From Corythucha ciliata (lineage: Eukaryota; Arthropoda; Insecta; Hemiptera; Tingidae), in the NCBI GenBank assembly GCA_038030265.1, contig CM075941.1, positions 1,612,001 through 1,676,000 of the forward strand: a DNA stretch of 64,000 bases, in the 5' to 3' direction. Within the stretch, counting starts at the first letter, position 1. Each line of letters opens with the position of its first letter. Shown in pieces: positions 10,386 through 21,172 of the stretch. Under the pieces are notes generated by a model. It saw only the letters and a program-made list of their open reading frames with translations, made no database searches and had not been told where the DNA came from. The translations under genes were made by a program, and so were the position numbers.

Positions 10386-12300
10386 TGTAATGAATTTTTA
10401 AATCAGAAGTTTCGCTGCCTGATGTATTATTCAATCTGGTATAGGGTGCGCCGATTTTTCCAAGTTTCAAAAGAAAAAAAAAACACGCTCTACAAATAGC
10501 TGAAAAACAACCCTGGTGTTCCTGGGTTTTTTCATCACAATTTCCCCTCGGAAAAAAGGTGAAAAGGGGGTAAATAAAGAACAGTGTCCACTTTATTTTT
10601 CCCCCAGCGAAGGTTTTTTTGTATTAAAACACAAACTATGTTTCATACGTATACGCTTCACAAGCGTCGCCGACGTTCGACAGGGACGAAAAAAAATGAG
10701 ACGTCAGATCGATCAACCCTCTCACTGGCACTACTCTTTTGATGAAAATATATTCGTTAAAAAACTCCAGGTGTAACCTAAACTCTGGTTATCCCTAAAA
10801 ATGGATTGGATAGTTGCTCTCATATTCTATAAAATATTCAGAAAAACCTTATTTCAATGTGCTAATACATTAGAAAGTTAATAACTTTGTACCTACCATC
10901 TATAAAACACACACTCTGTCAATCGTTGTTCTACTTCTTCCCCTGTACTAAGTAAATATATTTTGTAGTAGGTATATGGTAGCTCTTCGAAATCACATGA
11001 ATGAAACTTTCCTTAACAAAACAAATAAAGGCGATGAACGAATGACAGTTTGACAGAAGTTACCCAACGAGTTGCTATAGCCTAACTTTCAATTATGAGG
11101 AAGTAATATGCATTCAGAAACCCAGACTCTCGAGCCTATTTGAATTTTGAATTTAGATGTTGCAGGAAAATGGTGGTCTGCCATCACACGAACTTTTAGG
11201 TAATTTCTACTAATTGGGGTGGGGGGGGGGATCAACAAACTAGTAGTACCTACCCAAAAAACTGCAGACCTGTGAACCAATCCAGAAAACTACGTGTAGA
11301 TTTACAGGAATAACTGGGAATCGGGCATTACGGTCAACAGCCGACAACTTGACATAACTTTAAATTACCTACCTTCTTATGAATTTTTGACATTGTTTTA
11401 CGTAATTTATATTTTTTACCAATGTTTACATTGTTAAGGCGTAAAGAACGGTGTACAATCGACGGAACGGGAACGCGAAGGAAATTCTTCTCTCTGATTG
11501 GCTGACGGGAACGAAACGCCAACGCGACGCAAGTTGGTTTTATCTTTGGCGTTCACGTTCCCGGTAAGCTTTTGAGGGAAATGTTTTGAAACTTGCTTGA
11601 AGAAGACACTGTTGCCAACGGAAGCCCAGATAAAACACAGAAAATGAAATATTCGTTGTAAAAAGCAAAGTCATCATCACATTAAAGGTCGTTGCACAAC
11701 TGGCAGAACCGGAACGGGGACGCGAGCGCGAAGGAAAATCTGCTCTCTGATTGGCTGGTATCTTCGGTGGGAATGAAACGCGAACGCGACGGGAAAGTCT
11801 TTCACGTTTCCGCTTCCCGGAGCAAAATGTCTGCCACAGAATTGGGAACGGATACGAGATAAGAGTTGGGTTATATTACCTTTCCTGGTTACCCCAAATT
11901 GATTACAGTATTGAGTGATTTATTGTTATTTACTTAATTTTAGCGTTCCAAAAGTTGTTATTATGTTTTATAAGCTGAAATATAGGTCTATTGTAAGCAA
12001 TTGATCCACAGACGGTAATAGTTTCTCCCGGTTTTTAGTCACTGAGGCAGAACAGAATAAGTATTCCCCACATCGCTTGGCCAAGAAGTATTGTTCCTAT
12101 GTCACTTGGAAAATGGATTTTAGACAAGAGAATCATCAAAACGTGTTCTTTTTATTCTATAATACACAAATGGCGTTAATTCGACCGTTCCAAAAAGAAC
12201 GAAATGCCGGTGAACTACGCATTTGTTGGGTGGTACTCGAGGGTTGGAAAGAACCGTGTATCCTTCTTCAAATTATTTTCCAAGCATCAGGGTGAGGTAA
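10386..12300. other. No gene; repeated GGGAACGCGA segments
   Basis: No coding sequence recognised. Two related segments, about 11451-11565 and 11696-11820, share GGAACGCGAAGG, CTCTCTGATTGGCTG and a terminal ACGTT(C/T)CCG block. They look like decayed short inverted-repeat elements; a related phrase occurs near 18100-18140. A poly-G run is at about 11219-11230. Confidence 0.45.
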
Positions 12301-12357
12301 TCTTCTTCAGCGCTATAAAAGGAGCACGTGAACATTCTACGTAAAGCATTTCCCAAC

Positions 12358-12530
12358 GTTCGTTTCACACATACGCGGTTTCACGAGGCCCCCGCGTGTA
12401 ATCCGCGTGAACGCCGCTTTCTCATCGAACCAAGTAATATGTACCGCACATGTGTAAAGGTGTACGTGGTCACTACGCGGCAGCCAAAACCGTGCCGCTT
12501 GTAACTTCGTATATGTGAAGCGAGCCTAAC
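12358..12530. mobile_element. Short inverted-repeat element (MITE-like)
   Basis: The left arm contains CGTTTCACACATACG and the right arm the near-complement CGTATATGTGAAGCG. The interior is GC-richer (CGCGTG repeats) and has no ORF. Target duplication not resolved. Confidence 0.4.
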
Positions 12531-12559
12531 GCGCTAGTTAAAATTTACCTAAGCAAGTT

Positions 12560-12918
12560 CAAAGTTGACGGGACAGCAACGTGAAAGGGTTTGAAATGAA
12601 ACGATTGCTCTGGTCCGACTATAGTCACCCATTCGCGTTTACGTTCCCGTACCGACAATAAATTGTGAACTGGCCTTTTTTCTTGAATAACAACGGAAAA
12701 CTCACTCTTGTCATCACAAAGCCCCCTGTCTCCGGCGCGAGATTTTCTTTTCTCCCCTCGTGGTGGTGGAGGAGTGTTAGTCGCTCTGAGCTGCCCGCAA
12801 AACTGGGTGTCCCCTTTCGACTCATGTAACTCGCCGGTTCGGATTTTTATTTTCCAGAATAGTGGTGGAAAATCACAAATCACGCATCCCGAATTCCCGA
12901 AACCCTTTCACTGTTGAC
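12560..12918. mobile_element. Inverted-repeat element with GTGAAAGGGTTT ends
   Basis: The left side has AACGTGAAAGGGTTT (12577-12592) and the right side AAACCCTTTCACTGTT (about 12899-12914). Inside, 12738-12808 recurs inverted at 14753-14824, showing a dispersed sequence. Confidence 0.4.
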
Positions 12919-13087
12919 GACAATGCCTTTTTCGTTACTTACAATGAAAAATAATTGTAAATACTTATTTATAATTATGGAAGAGTGCCTACTCTCCCAG
13001 ACTAAATAATAATATTTTTTAGTTAAATGGTCACCTAGCACGTACTCAAAAAAGTCCTACAGCACAACACAAACCAATTGATTCCAA

Positions 13088-13232
13088 GGCCCTAATTCAT
13101 AGTCGTCCCTTGAGGAAAACATTTCCTTTACTCGAATTTTAGCAGATGATTCACAAAATAGAATGACTGATTTGAAGTCCCTCAACTCCTCAAGGGAATA
13201 TTTTCTTCAAGGGACGACTATGAATTTGGGCC
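13088..13232. mobile_element. 145 bp MITE, AGTCGTCCCTTGA arms
   Basis: The left arm has ATTCATAGTCGTCCCTTGA and the right arm the complement with one mismatch, so the whole element can fold into a hairpin. It has no coding capacity. Confidence 0.6.
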
Positions 13233-13258
13233 TATTACCTGTTACACCGCACATTTGT

Positions 13259-13660
13259 TCAAAGCACAGCTTTAAAATGCAATGGGCTTGGGCATGCGAT
13301 CCATACCTTATGTGATACTTCCGGTTCAATTTTTAAATTTACAACCCCCTCCCGCATACATGTTTTTCCCATGTAACGGCCGAATTTCCGCATTAATCCC
13401 AGATTTAGCTTCGTCTCGATCATCAGAAGATTCTCTAACAAAGATTCTCCAATGAGGATCGTAAGCCTTTTGTTAAATTTCGTTTTTTTTGCTGCATCGA
13501 AAAAGTTCGTTGATGACCACACTTGTATTAGCCTAATTCTGGCTTTATTTTCTGCTTCGGAAATTTTTCGAATGCATAATTACTTACGACCCCAATACAA
13601 TAGGGGTATTCACGTCAACTTTCGTACTGTTTGTAGTTTCGTAATTGCGTAGTCAGATTT
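13259..13660. other. No recognisable gene
   Basis: The ORF at 13259-13522 (minus) and its opposite-strand overlap show no motif, and the base composition is unremarkable. Considered non-coding. Confidence 0.4.
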
Positions 13661-13666
13661 TTTTTA

Positions 13667-13797
13667 CCAGGGGGCCTATTCTCTAACAAAAAATCAATTT
13701 GTTTTTCGTAGCAATGTTTCTATTTTATTCATTTTCTTCAAACAAATGAATGAAATAAAAACATTGCTATGAAAAAAGTTAGAAAATAGGCCCCCAG
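13667..13797. mobile_element. MITE, CCAGGGGGCCTATTCTCTAAC family
   Basis: The terminal inverted repeats are CCAGGGGGCCTATTCTCTAA and its near-complement at the right. The interior holds AGCAATGTTT and AACATTGCT as a second inverted pair. Related copies are at 16702-16838 and 49746-49884. Confidence 0.65.
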
Positions 13798-14752
13798 GGA
13801 AATGAAGTTTCGAATGAATGAGTTTAAAATATGCCCCGGACGAAATGAATGACAAGCTGATTCCATTTTAGATTTCCCTAAAAACAGATCTTAGCAACAA
13901 CGCAAGTACAAAACTACAAACAGTACGATGGTTGGCGGAATACGGGTATGTCCCATAAATCAAAAATATATGAACTTTAAATTCCCAAATCCATGGTGGG
14001 GGGGGGGGATTGGCTGTTGCCGGGAAATTAGCTGAAGTGTCAATGAGCCGCAGGCCTTTCACTTCGACCCAAAATTCTCAATTTGGCATTTTGCTAGAAA
14101 AATCACCAACAATTTTCAATACAGGTGAGACAATAGAATCTTAAGGTGGGAGGGGGTAGTGCCATGCACGTCAGTTACGGTGGACTAAATCACGAATTCA
14201 TAGGGCTTAGGGGAAAATATTGTCTGAACTGAAAATAAATTGTGAAGTTCTCCATTCGAATGCAAAATCAGAGTTGTACAGTGGAAAGACTAGGGTTTTA
14301 TTTCCTTCATCCGGTATTGTCTGAAGTTTCATCTGTTTCGTCACGAGTTGGAAATTACAAACACGAACACATAACTGGTGGGTCAAGTGCTAGACTAAAA
14401 AAAAAAAAAAAAAAAAAAAGTGCTAGACGGTACGTTTCTGTAATTTTATGGTATGTATTTATCAGATTTCCCCCACAAGCAAACTAACTTAAGTGAAACT
14501 GCAACCCTGGAGGATTTTTATTTGGATGCTGTCATTCAGTTGTATTGATCACTTAGAATGATGAAACAAAGAAGTAGAGTATAATTTTTCTACGCCTTGG
14601 TTAAAGAAAATGGAGATTCATATTATTCTTTGCAAATTGCTAGGGCGCTTTGAATAGTACTAGAGTAGTAGCGACGGGTGGATGGGGATGAACACGACGA
14701 GAAAAGAAAATCTCGGCGTTCGTTCTCCCACCTAAAAACCTAATAAGCCGTG

Positions 14753-14824
14753 CACCCAGTTTTGCGGGCAGCTCAGAGCGACTAACACTCCTCCACCACC
14801 ACGAGGGGAGAAAAGAAAATCTCG
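14753..14824. repeat. Inverted copy of 12738-12808
   Basis: 72 bp, essentially the complement of 12738-12808 and running through the block CTCCTCCACCACCACGAGGG. It is flanked by another AAAAGAAAATCTCG copy at 14701-14714. Function unknown. Confidence 0.65.
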
Positions 14825-14919
14825 CATCTCCGGCATTCCGAACTCCCGAAGTACTAACTAAGCCACTTCTGTCGACGTGTTGCGGTTCAAGTGATTTCAA
14901 ATCGCGAAATCACTCTTGT

Positions 14920-16690
14920 GTGAATGCACTCACCACGTCAACCAGGTAATTTACATTACCCAAGCTCGACATCGCCGGGAAATGACGGGCGTCTGTCGAA
15001 TTGCCACACGGAGAAAAATATCGACGGTTTATTAGGCGATTTTTAGCAGTCCTGGTACTGCGTGGAGTTGCAAGATAGTCCAGATCTTACTAATTTAGCA
15101 GAACGGTTTTACTCGGCTAAAAATGCGGAGACCTGTTTTAGGAGGGCGAAATACTTCTAAAACTGGTACTGCGAAAACAAAGTTCGGGACTGCACGGAGT
15201 TGCAAGATAGTCAATACTGCTAAAAAGTGGTCCTGCTAAGCCTCTTTACTCTTCTTTAACAGGTATGCAAGAAAAGCCGTATAATGGTGAGTTGCACTGC
15301 CAAAACAGGTAAAGAGCCCTGTTAAAACAGAAGGTACTACTATTCGAAAACAGCTCTTCTGTTCTACTGCGAAAGCCGAACTACCTCTGCGAAAACAGTT
15401 GTATTTATCTTGTAAAAGAAGTCCTTGAATTACCGGTAATGCAGTCCATTTCAGCTATAAGTGCAGTGTGTGTTCTCTGAAAAGTGCACTGCGGACTCTT
15501 TGAATTTAGCGCGATTTATTTATTGATTTTAGCCACCCAAGTACTATCATTTTCGCAGTGCTTCCTGTGTCGTAAAGCAGTCCACTGTGCACTAAAATAG
15601 TAGCCCAGAAACTGCATTCTTAACATTTATCTATGCGATGAAAACAGCATTGACAGGTCATCTATTAGAGCAAATTATACTTTGTTAGAACACGCGCACT
15701 CTGCAAAAGTATAAATATCGCTCATTTGCTGCAATAGCTCAATAACGCGATTGCGTGTAAATCAAAATTACCATTAACAGATTTTTGATTAGGTACTCCA
15801 CGCTTTTGCAGCAAAAAAGCGATTTGTAAATTTTAGGGCCTCAAATCTGAAAAATAAAATGCATTGTGATTATAATATTTACTATTATTATTTTCATTTA
15901 ATTTATACCCGTCAAATTTGCCAGAACAACTGTCCATATTTAAATTACAACGATCCCTTTTTCACGCAATTACTTTCACATTCCCGTTTTAGAGTGGACT
16001 AACAACTAGATGAAGAAGAATTTTGTACACTCACAGAGATATGAAATAAAATAAATATAACAAAATTAATAAGTGATAGGCAACATAATATAGTACAGGA
16101 TATTTATTTACAACCACATCTGTAACACAGGCATAGAAAATTTGTTGAAGTACACAGGTAAATATAACACACAAAGGAAAGAAGCCATTGCTCGACAAAT
16201 TTCCAATGGAAGGCTTGGAATTTCAGGTGACTTACAAGAATGTGAATTAGAAAAACAGAAAAAACGTCCGGTTGTGGCTCATAGCTTTGTCGAAAGAAGA
16301 GAATAAATAAAAAAGAATAAAATTAAGGATCGATTTTATCACCTGCGGTGTTAAGCTTAATGAATGGAAAATTCTAAATGAAAAAGTTAAAAAAGTTTGT
16401 TAAATATTACTGGTTCAAATTCGACAAAATTAAACTCGATACGAAAAAAACTCCAAAGAAGGTGAAATAGACCAAGCTAAGAAATTAAACCAGAAGAATA
16501 ACAAAGAAGAATAACACCAATCTAAAATGACAAAATAAGGTGAAATTCTGAATAAAAAGAAAACATAGAAAAAAACGCTAACGGGCATGAGGAGGGGGGG
16601 GGGGGTTAAATCGAAATGTTTTCATGTTCCATGCGTGTTCCACTTTTTTTTTTTGCCATTTTGTGCCTCTCTATCGACCTTGAATTTGAC
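14920..16690. repeat. Region with short CTGCGAAAACAG-type motifs
   Basis: Between about 15040 and 15600 a motif like CTGCGAAAACAG recurs with variants (CTGTTAAAACAG, TTCGAAAACAGCT, CTGCGAAAGCCG), and GGAGTTGCAAGATAGTC occurs twice (15064 and 15197 areas). Clusters of short motifs like this are typical of transposon subterminal regions. The SAM-type gene remnant lies just downstream. 15700-16690 is AT-rich with no gene seen; a poly-G run is near 16595. Confidence 0.35.
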
Positions 16691-16701
16691 TGAATAAGAC
16701 G

Positions 16702-16838
16702 CCAGGGGCCTTATTCTCCAAAGGGACAGCAATATTGTTTCCGTAGCGAGATATTATTCGTGAATTAAAGAAAAATGAGTGGAGACATATACGATTTTTG
16801 AAAAGCAATCGGAAAAAGTTAGAAAATACGGCACCGGG
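16702..16838. mobile_element. MITE, CCAGGGGCCTTATTCTC family
   Basis: The left arm CCAGGGGCCTTATTCTC pairs with the right arm AGAAAATACGGCACCGGG, and a CAATATTGTTTCCGTAGC segment corresponds to the inner block of the copy at 13667-13797. Ends are decayed. No ORF. Confidence 0.55.
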
Positions 16839-16894
16839 CTAAAAAACTGAACATTAATGGGAGAATTAAAAGAAAATTCTAAATAAAAAGGATA

Positions 16895-17590
16895 GAAAAT
16901 GCTCAGGTCGGCGTACCCCAAGTGCAGAGGTCGTGAATTGCTAGTTACAATTAAGTGTTCCACAACAAGGCAGGCAATAAAGCATCGGTCACTTTCGTCT
17001 AGATGACGTTTATTGATGAGGAACTTTCCCCTCGAGTTTTTCTCTAGGATCTCATGTACGGGGTGGCACGACGCCGACGGTTGACTAGCCGATGGAACTG
17101 CACTGGGCGACGAATTCGATGTTGATGGTTCAAGAGACCTGTATTGAGGTAATCACTCAAATTAAATAACAGGCGAGTACACAAAAGACGATATTAATTT
17201 TAAAACCTTTCGGGAGAAGAAATTGGGTTTAGGGTGACTTGGAGAACTGTCTGAATTTCCAAAAGATTTCGCCAAAGTCTCCTGCTCGTTTACCAAATCC
17301 CTGGGCCCTTTCTACAAAGCGAAAACGAATGTTTAGTAAAACATTGCAATGATTTCTGCGACACAGAAAAATCTTGCACTCACCTCCTGCTCAGACCACT
17401 TTTTCCAATGGTAGGCGTATCCCATGTGCCTGAAAAGGCATCAAGCCAGAGCCGGAAGAAGGCACACACCTGGTAGGCGTATCCAGCCCTAAATATCAAA
17501 TTCTCGGGGCCTGGTAGTATCTCCGACAAATAATCAGGAGTAAGGTATTTTATTTTCGAAATACTCGTAAAGTTGTAGGCTAAAGAAATG
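16895..17590 (-). pseudogene. SAM-domain gene copy, partial exons
   Basis: Three candidate minus-strand exons. Exon a (about 17471-17573), after acceptor TTTCTTTAG, encodes YLTPDYLSEILPGPENLIFR, which fits the last helices of a SAM domain. It is followed by CAG/GTGTGTG. Exon b (about 17190-17295) starts after TTTGTAG and is open but low in signal. Exon c starts at 17138 after AATACAG; it is Ser-rich, then reads HEILEKNSRGKFL, LDESDRCFIACLVVEHLI. This matches the layout of the gene copy at 45500-45971 (Ser-rich linker, IL..-SG-hLF, L-R-L-LII-HhL). SAMD3-like is inferred. No full ORF is reconstructable. Confidence 0.45.
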
Positions 17591-17599
17591 AGGAGAAGC

Positions 17600-18520
17600 A
17601 TGAATTAGAATTATTTGAATAAGAAATTACAGAAATTGGCGACGCCGAATACACAAAAAAGGCCATCATAGGAGAGATAAAGGAGTTCAGAGAAATTCTC
17701 CTCATGCAGTAGCAGCCTTTCTTCGAAAAAGCCGCAGGAAGAGTGAGAATTTTTATGGGCTGATTGTACGTTAAAAAAAGGTTTCCGAGTTATTTCGGTG
17801 GTGACTTTAGAAAAAGCCCGCTACAGCTTGATGAGAAATTCTTGAAGATTGAAACTAGACAGTATTGAATACAAGAAAACATGCACTAGTACAGTCTCCG
17901 CTTCGACCTTGAACTCCGGGCTACCTGACTCACGGTCCCAGTGGCCTCTGTCCGACAATTGATCCGGATTCGGAGCTGAAAATCTACTCTACCCAGGGGA
18001 AGCAGAGGTGCTACCGCAACACGGTCACCGGCCCTGGTTCTCGTCGTGACCCGGCGAGCCAAGTCAGGGAGGTCTCAGATCACCGAAGCCGATGAGAACC
18101 GGTGAAAGCGAAACGGGAACGCGATTGGTTGGCGGGATAAATCCCCAACATTTTTCGTTCAAATTCTTGTTGAATAAAAATAAGGATCATTGGAATAATG
18201 AGGAGCGGATGCATCAAAAAAATCATCAAAGTTTCAGTAAATTGATCACATCACCGATCAAGTTTTTAAAAATTGTAATTATTATTAAAAAATATTATAA
18301 CGACGGAAATACGCCAAGCGCCCATAGACTTTAATGTACTTAAAGATCCCTGTGTATCCGAAACCGAAACACATCAGCCCAACCCTTCCACCGATCCAGG
18401 CGGGAGGGGAACCACGGCACTTTGTAAAAAGAGTTTATTCACCTTGCTTCTCAATCAACCCCCACCCATCCCACCACTTTCAACGACCATATATTATGTA
18501 TCTTAAGGGTGGGGAGGGAG
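17600..18520. other. No gene; GC-rich block at 17895-18105
   Basis: Mostly unassigned. About 17895-18105 is conspicuously GC-richer than its surroundings (for example CCGGCCCTGGTTCTCGTCG) and is followed by an AACGGGAACGCGATTGG phrase shared with the 11.4-11.8 kb repeats. It may be an old exon or a short element; no ORF or RNA fold recognised. Confidence 0.35.
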
Positions 18521-18527
18521 TCAGACA

Positions 18528-18848
18528 GGTTTCCTCGACACCTAACAAGCCACCCTCGTCTAAATTTCGCGCCTAAATTTTGACTCTATTTCTGCATCAG
18601 TCTTCAATTTCAAAGTATCATTTCAGTCTTCAGAAAGTCCAACGCTCGAACTTGCTTTTTAAAATTTCATCCCTGAAATGACCCTAGATCCCATTTTAAT
18701 TCTGAAGTGTTTTTGAGGGTTGTCATTCTTGGGCTTCCTGAAGATTGAAATGATACTTTGAAATTGAAGATTGGTACAGAAATGAAACCAAAATTTAGGG
18801 GCGAAGTTTAGGCGAGGGGTAGCTGGTAAGGGATCGAAGGGACCCGTC
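18528..18848. mobile_element. ~320 bp inverted-repeat element
   Basis: The left arm has TCTTCAATTTCAAAGTATCA (about 18600-18620) and the right arm the complement near 18755-18775. Pairing extends outwards through GCCTAAATTTTG and the CCTCG...CTAA block. No ORF; decayed ends. Confidence 0.6.
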
Positions 18849-19125
18849 TTAACTTAAGAACTAGGAAAAAACTCCCTACCGAGATATCGGTCGTGGTCTT
18901 TTGTCAGGTTGGTTGATGGGCAAGCAAAAAACTGACGATCGATATGGTAATAAGTTTTGACAAAAATAAAAGAAATGTTGCACTATTCCACGCCAAGAAA
19001 TTAAATAAAGCTAAAAAGAAAAAATGTATGAAAATACTGGCAACAAATTTCACTCACTGTTCAGTAGTTGTCGACAGGGGTGTTGGGTGGGGGGGGGGGC
19101 TTGCCTATCAGCCTGTAACCTCGTT

Positions 19126-19377
19126 AAGGCACTATAAAACACGAGTACTGCAACACGCAAATCGGCGCCATACTTGGTCCCTCATATTATGATTATAATT
19201 ATCACCTGATCTCATTGACAAGAAGGATATTTTTATTTATTTCGACCACATTCTGCGTTTGTTTGCTGTTACGATGATAATTTTTTCATTCATGATATTT
19301 TGTTTACCCTAACTACTGAGGGACTAAATATGGCGCTGAAATCCGTGTTGCAGTACCTATGTTTTAAAGGTTCTCTA
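19126..19377. mobile_element. hAT-type MITE with 8 bp duplication
   Basis: 252 bp, flanked by ACCTCGTT (19118-19125) and ACCTCGTG (19378-19385). The left end AAGGCACTATA and the right end GGTTCTCTA match the element at 20840-21164. The internal arms GAGTACTGCAACACGC and GTGTTGCAGTAC are inverted. The 8 bp duplication suggests hAT mobilisation. Confidence 0.7.
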
Positions 19378-19385
19378 ACCTCGTG

Positions 19386-19801
19386 ACCGCATGGTTGACC
19401 CGTCATATCCGGTGATCTGGGGGGCCACCGATGAAGTGCCAGGTCCTGAGCACCATTCCAACCTATCACCTAAGACACCATGTGATTATTTTTTATGGTG
19501 GTACATCAAAGACAAGGTGTTTGTACCTCCTCTACCCACAAATCTAGAGGATCTTCGTATGCGTATTCAAGCTGCAGTACTAAGTGTGACACCCGACATG
19601 CTAATGAGGGTCTGGGATGAGCTTAATTACCGCATTGACGTCGTTCGTGCTGTTGGAGGTGGACATATAGAACATTTGTAGGTATGGGAAAAAACTGTGA
19701 ATTATAATCTTTCATTTGGGACCAATTTCATGTCTGTAAATTAAATATTTTCAGAAATACAGATTTTTGAAACTAGGGCATTCTTTTATGAACACCCTGT
19801 A
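19386..19801 (+). pseudogene. Mariner-like transposase, C-terminal fragment
   Basis: The 19391-19681 frame encodes KTPCDYFLWWYIKDKVFVPP, then VTPDMLMRVWDELNYRIDVV and GGHIEHL, the C-terminal part of IS630/mariner-type transposases that end in a DDE/DDD catalytic triad region. The upstream catalytic part is missing or scrambled. The 3' end of the element is GAACACCCTG followed by TA at 19800-19801, so its terminus matches CAGGGTG of the palindromic elements. It is a truncated, inactive copy. Confidence 0.75.
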
Positions 19802-20400
19802 GTTTATGCAACAATATTGTACGTCTATGGACCCCTTAAAGTAAAAACCCAAATATTGCGCAATATGTATATTGAACGTGTAGGGTAAACATCAAAATAT
19901 TGCACAAATTTATTGCGCAATAATTATTGTGCGTGTATGGACCCCTTTAAACAATCATTGGGTCCGTTGTAAATTTATAACATTTTTGCTGGGCATTTTT
20001 TTGAGTTTTACAACGGGGCCATCGTTTACACGTAAACGCACATCCCTGGTTCACACTGTGGAGATACGATATCGTTTCCACATCTCTCTCACACATACAT
20101 CGTGTACATTGCGCGTACGTTGCGTACATTTAGGTGAAATTATTTCCATCACATCCCCATAGTTAGAGCTTGTAATGAGTTTTCTTTCAATTTCTGGATT
20201 TATGGTCAGAGGTAAAAGCAGGTTTTTTTATTTTATTTTTTTTTTTTATTTGAAGAAAATCGGTGAGCCGTCTGTTCCAGTTCAATAGTGATTGTTTCAG
20301 TCCGTATAAAGACTTTTTTCTAGTTCACAGACTTTGGTATCATCATTTTGGAAGCCCATCGGAACTTTCATGCAAATTTCTTTGGTTAAGACTCTCATAA
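19802..20400. other. No gene; short direct repeat TATGGACCCCTTAA
   Basis: A phrase ending CTATGGACCCCTT (about 19825) and GTATGGACCCCTTTAA (about 19935) repeats with AT-rich ATATTGCGCAATA palindromes between. This may be a small decayed MITE. The remainder is featureless. Confidence 0.35.
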
Positions 20401-20405
20401 GCCAG

Positions 20406-20537
20406 TTTCACGTGCAAGCTTTAAAAAGCTGAGCTGTGAGCTTCAGCCAAATCAGAGCGCTCCGCGCTATGAACTATAGGCGCTCTGATTGGTAGATGTC
20501 CACAGCTCAGCTTTTCAAAGCTTGCATGTAAACACCG
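20406..20537. mobile_element. Hairpin MITE, GCAAGCTTTAAAAAGCTGAG
   Basis: The arms GCAAGCTTTAAAAAGCTGAG and CTCAGCTTTTCAAAGCTTGC flank CAATCAGAGCGC-type inverted segments; almost the whole 130 bp can pair with itself. No ORF. Confidence 0.6.
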
Positions 20538-20634
20538 CCTATAGAGAAATGTGGTATTAACATCGAAAGTCAGTAAAAAGAAGCATATTTTTAGGATAAC
20601 ATCATTTTCCTGGACAAAATGCGAGTAACTCGCT

Positions 20635-20725
20635 TCCCAGCTGACATTCTACAAATTTTGACGATGGATTTGGGAAGAGCACACTCTTTGCTGTCAGGAC
20701 GATCTATTTTCGTCAAAAAATAACT
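20635..20725. repeat. Copy of 6010-6065 element, inverted
   Basis: CAGCTGACATT and GACGATGGATTTGGGAAGAG are the complement of sequence in the CAGGGTG-ended remnant near 6 kb, showing a dispersed family. Confidence 0.6.
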
Positions 20726-20839
20726 GTTTCCGTGTCTTTGGCAGCTCCTCATAGTTTCACCAGTGGTGATTGACTTTCATTGAAAAATTAAAAATTCCTG
20801 TTTCACAAAACTTTGAGGAGCTGCCGAGGACACGGAAGT

Positions 20840-21028
20840 AAGGCTACTATATGTATAACCCGAGTACGGAAACACGCGATAACCGCCATATTTGGTCCCT
20901 CCGGTCGGTATCACTCGGGTCTTGATAAGTGTTTTCTCTTCCACACGTCTCTTGATTGTCTTTCTTCAGTTCTCAAAACTCATACCATCTGATTTCTTTT
21001 TTTTAAAAAACAGCTTCATTCTTCTTTT

Positions 21029-21074
<46 letters not shown>

Positions 21075-21164
21075 ATGGAGTGACTTCAGAAGCGATAAAA
21101 AGGCGGAGGGACCAAATATGGCGGTTATCGCGTGTTTCCGTACCTGGGTTCTAAAGGTTCTCTA
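20840..21164. mobile_element. hAT-type MITE with ACGGAAGT duplication
   Basis: 325 bp, flanked by ACGGAAGT at 20832-20839 and 21165-21172. The inverted arms include CACGCGATAACCGCCATATT (left) and its complement near 21115-21135. The ends AAGGCTACTATA and GGTTCTCTA match the copy at 19126-19377. It contains an (ATT)n microsatellite. Confidence 0.78.
21029..21074 (+). repeat. (ATT)n microsatellite
   Basis: About 15 uninterrupted ATT units inside the MITE. Confidence 0.95.
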
Positions 21165-21172
21165 ACGGAAGT

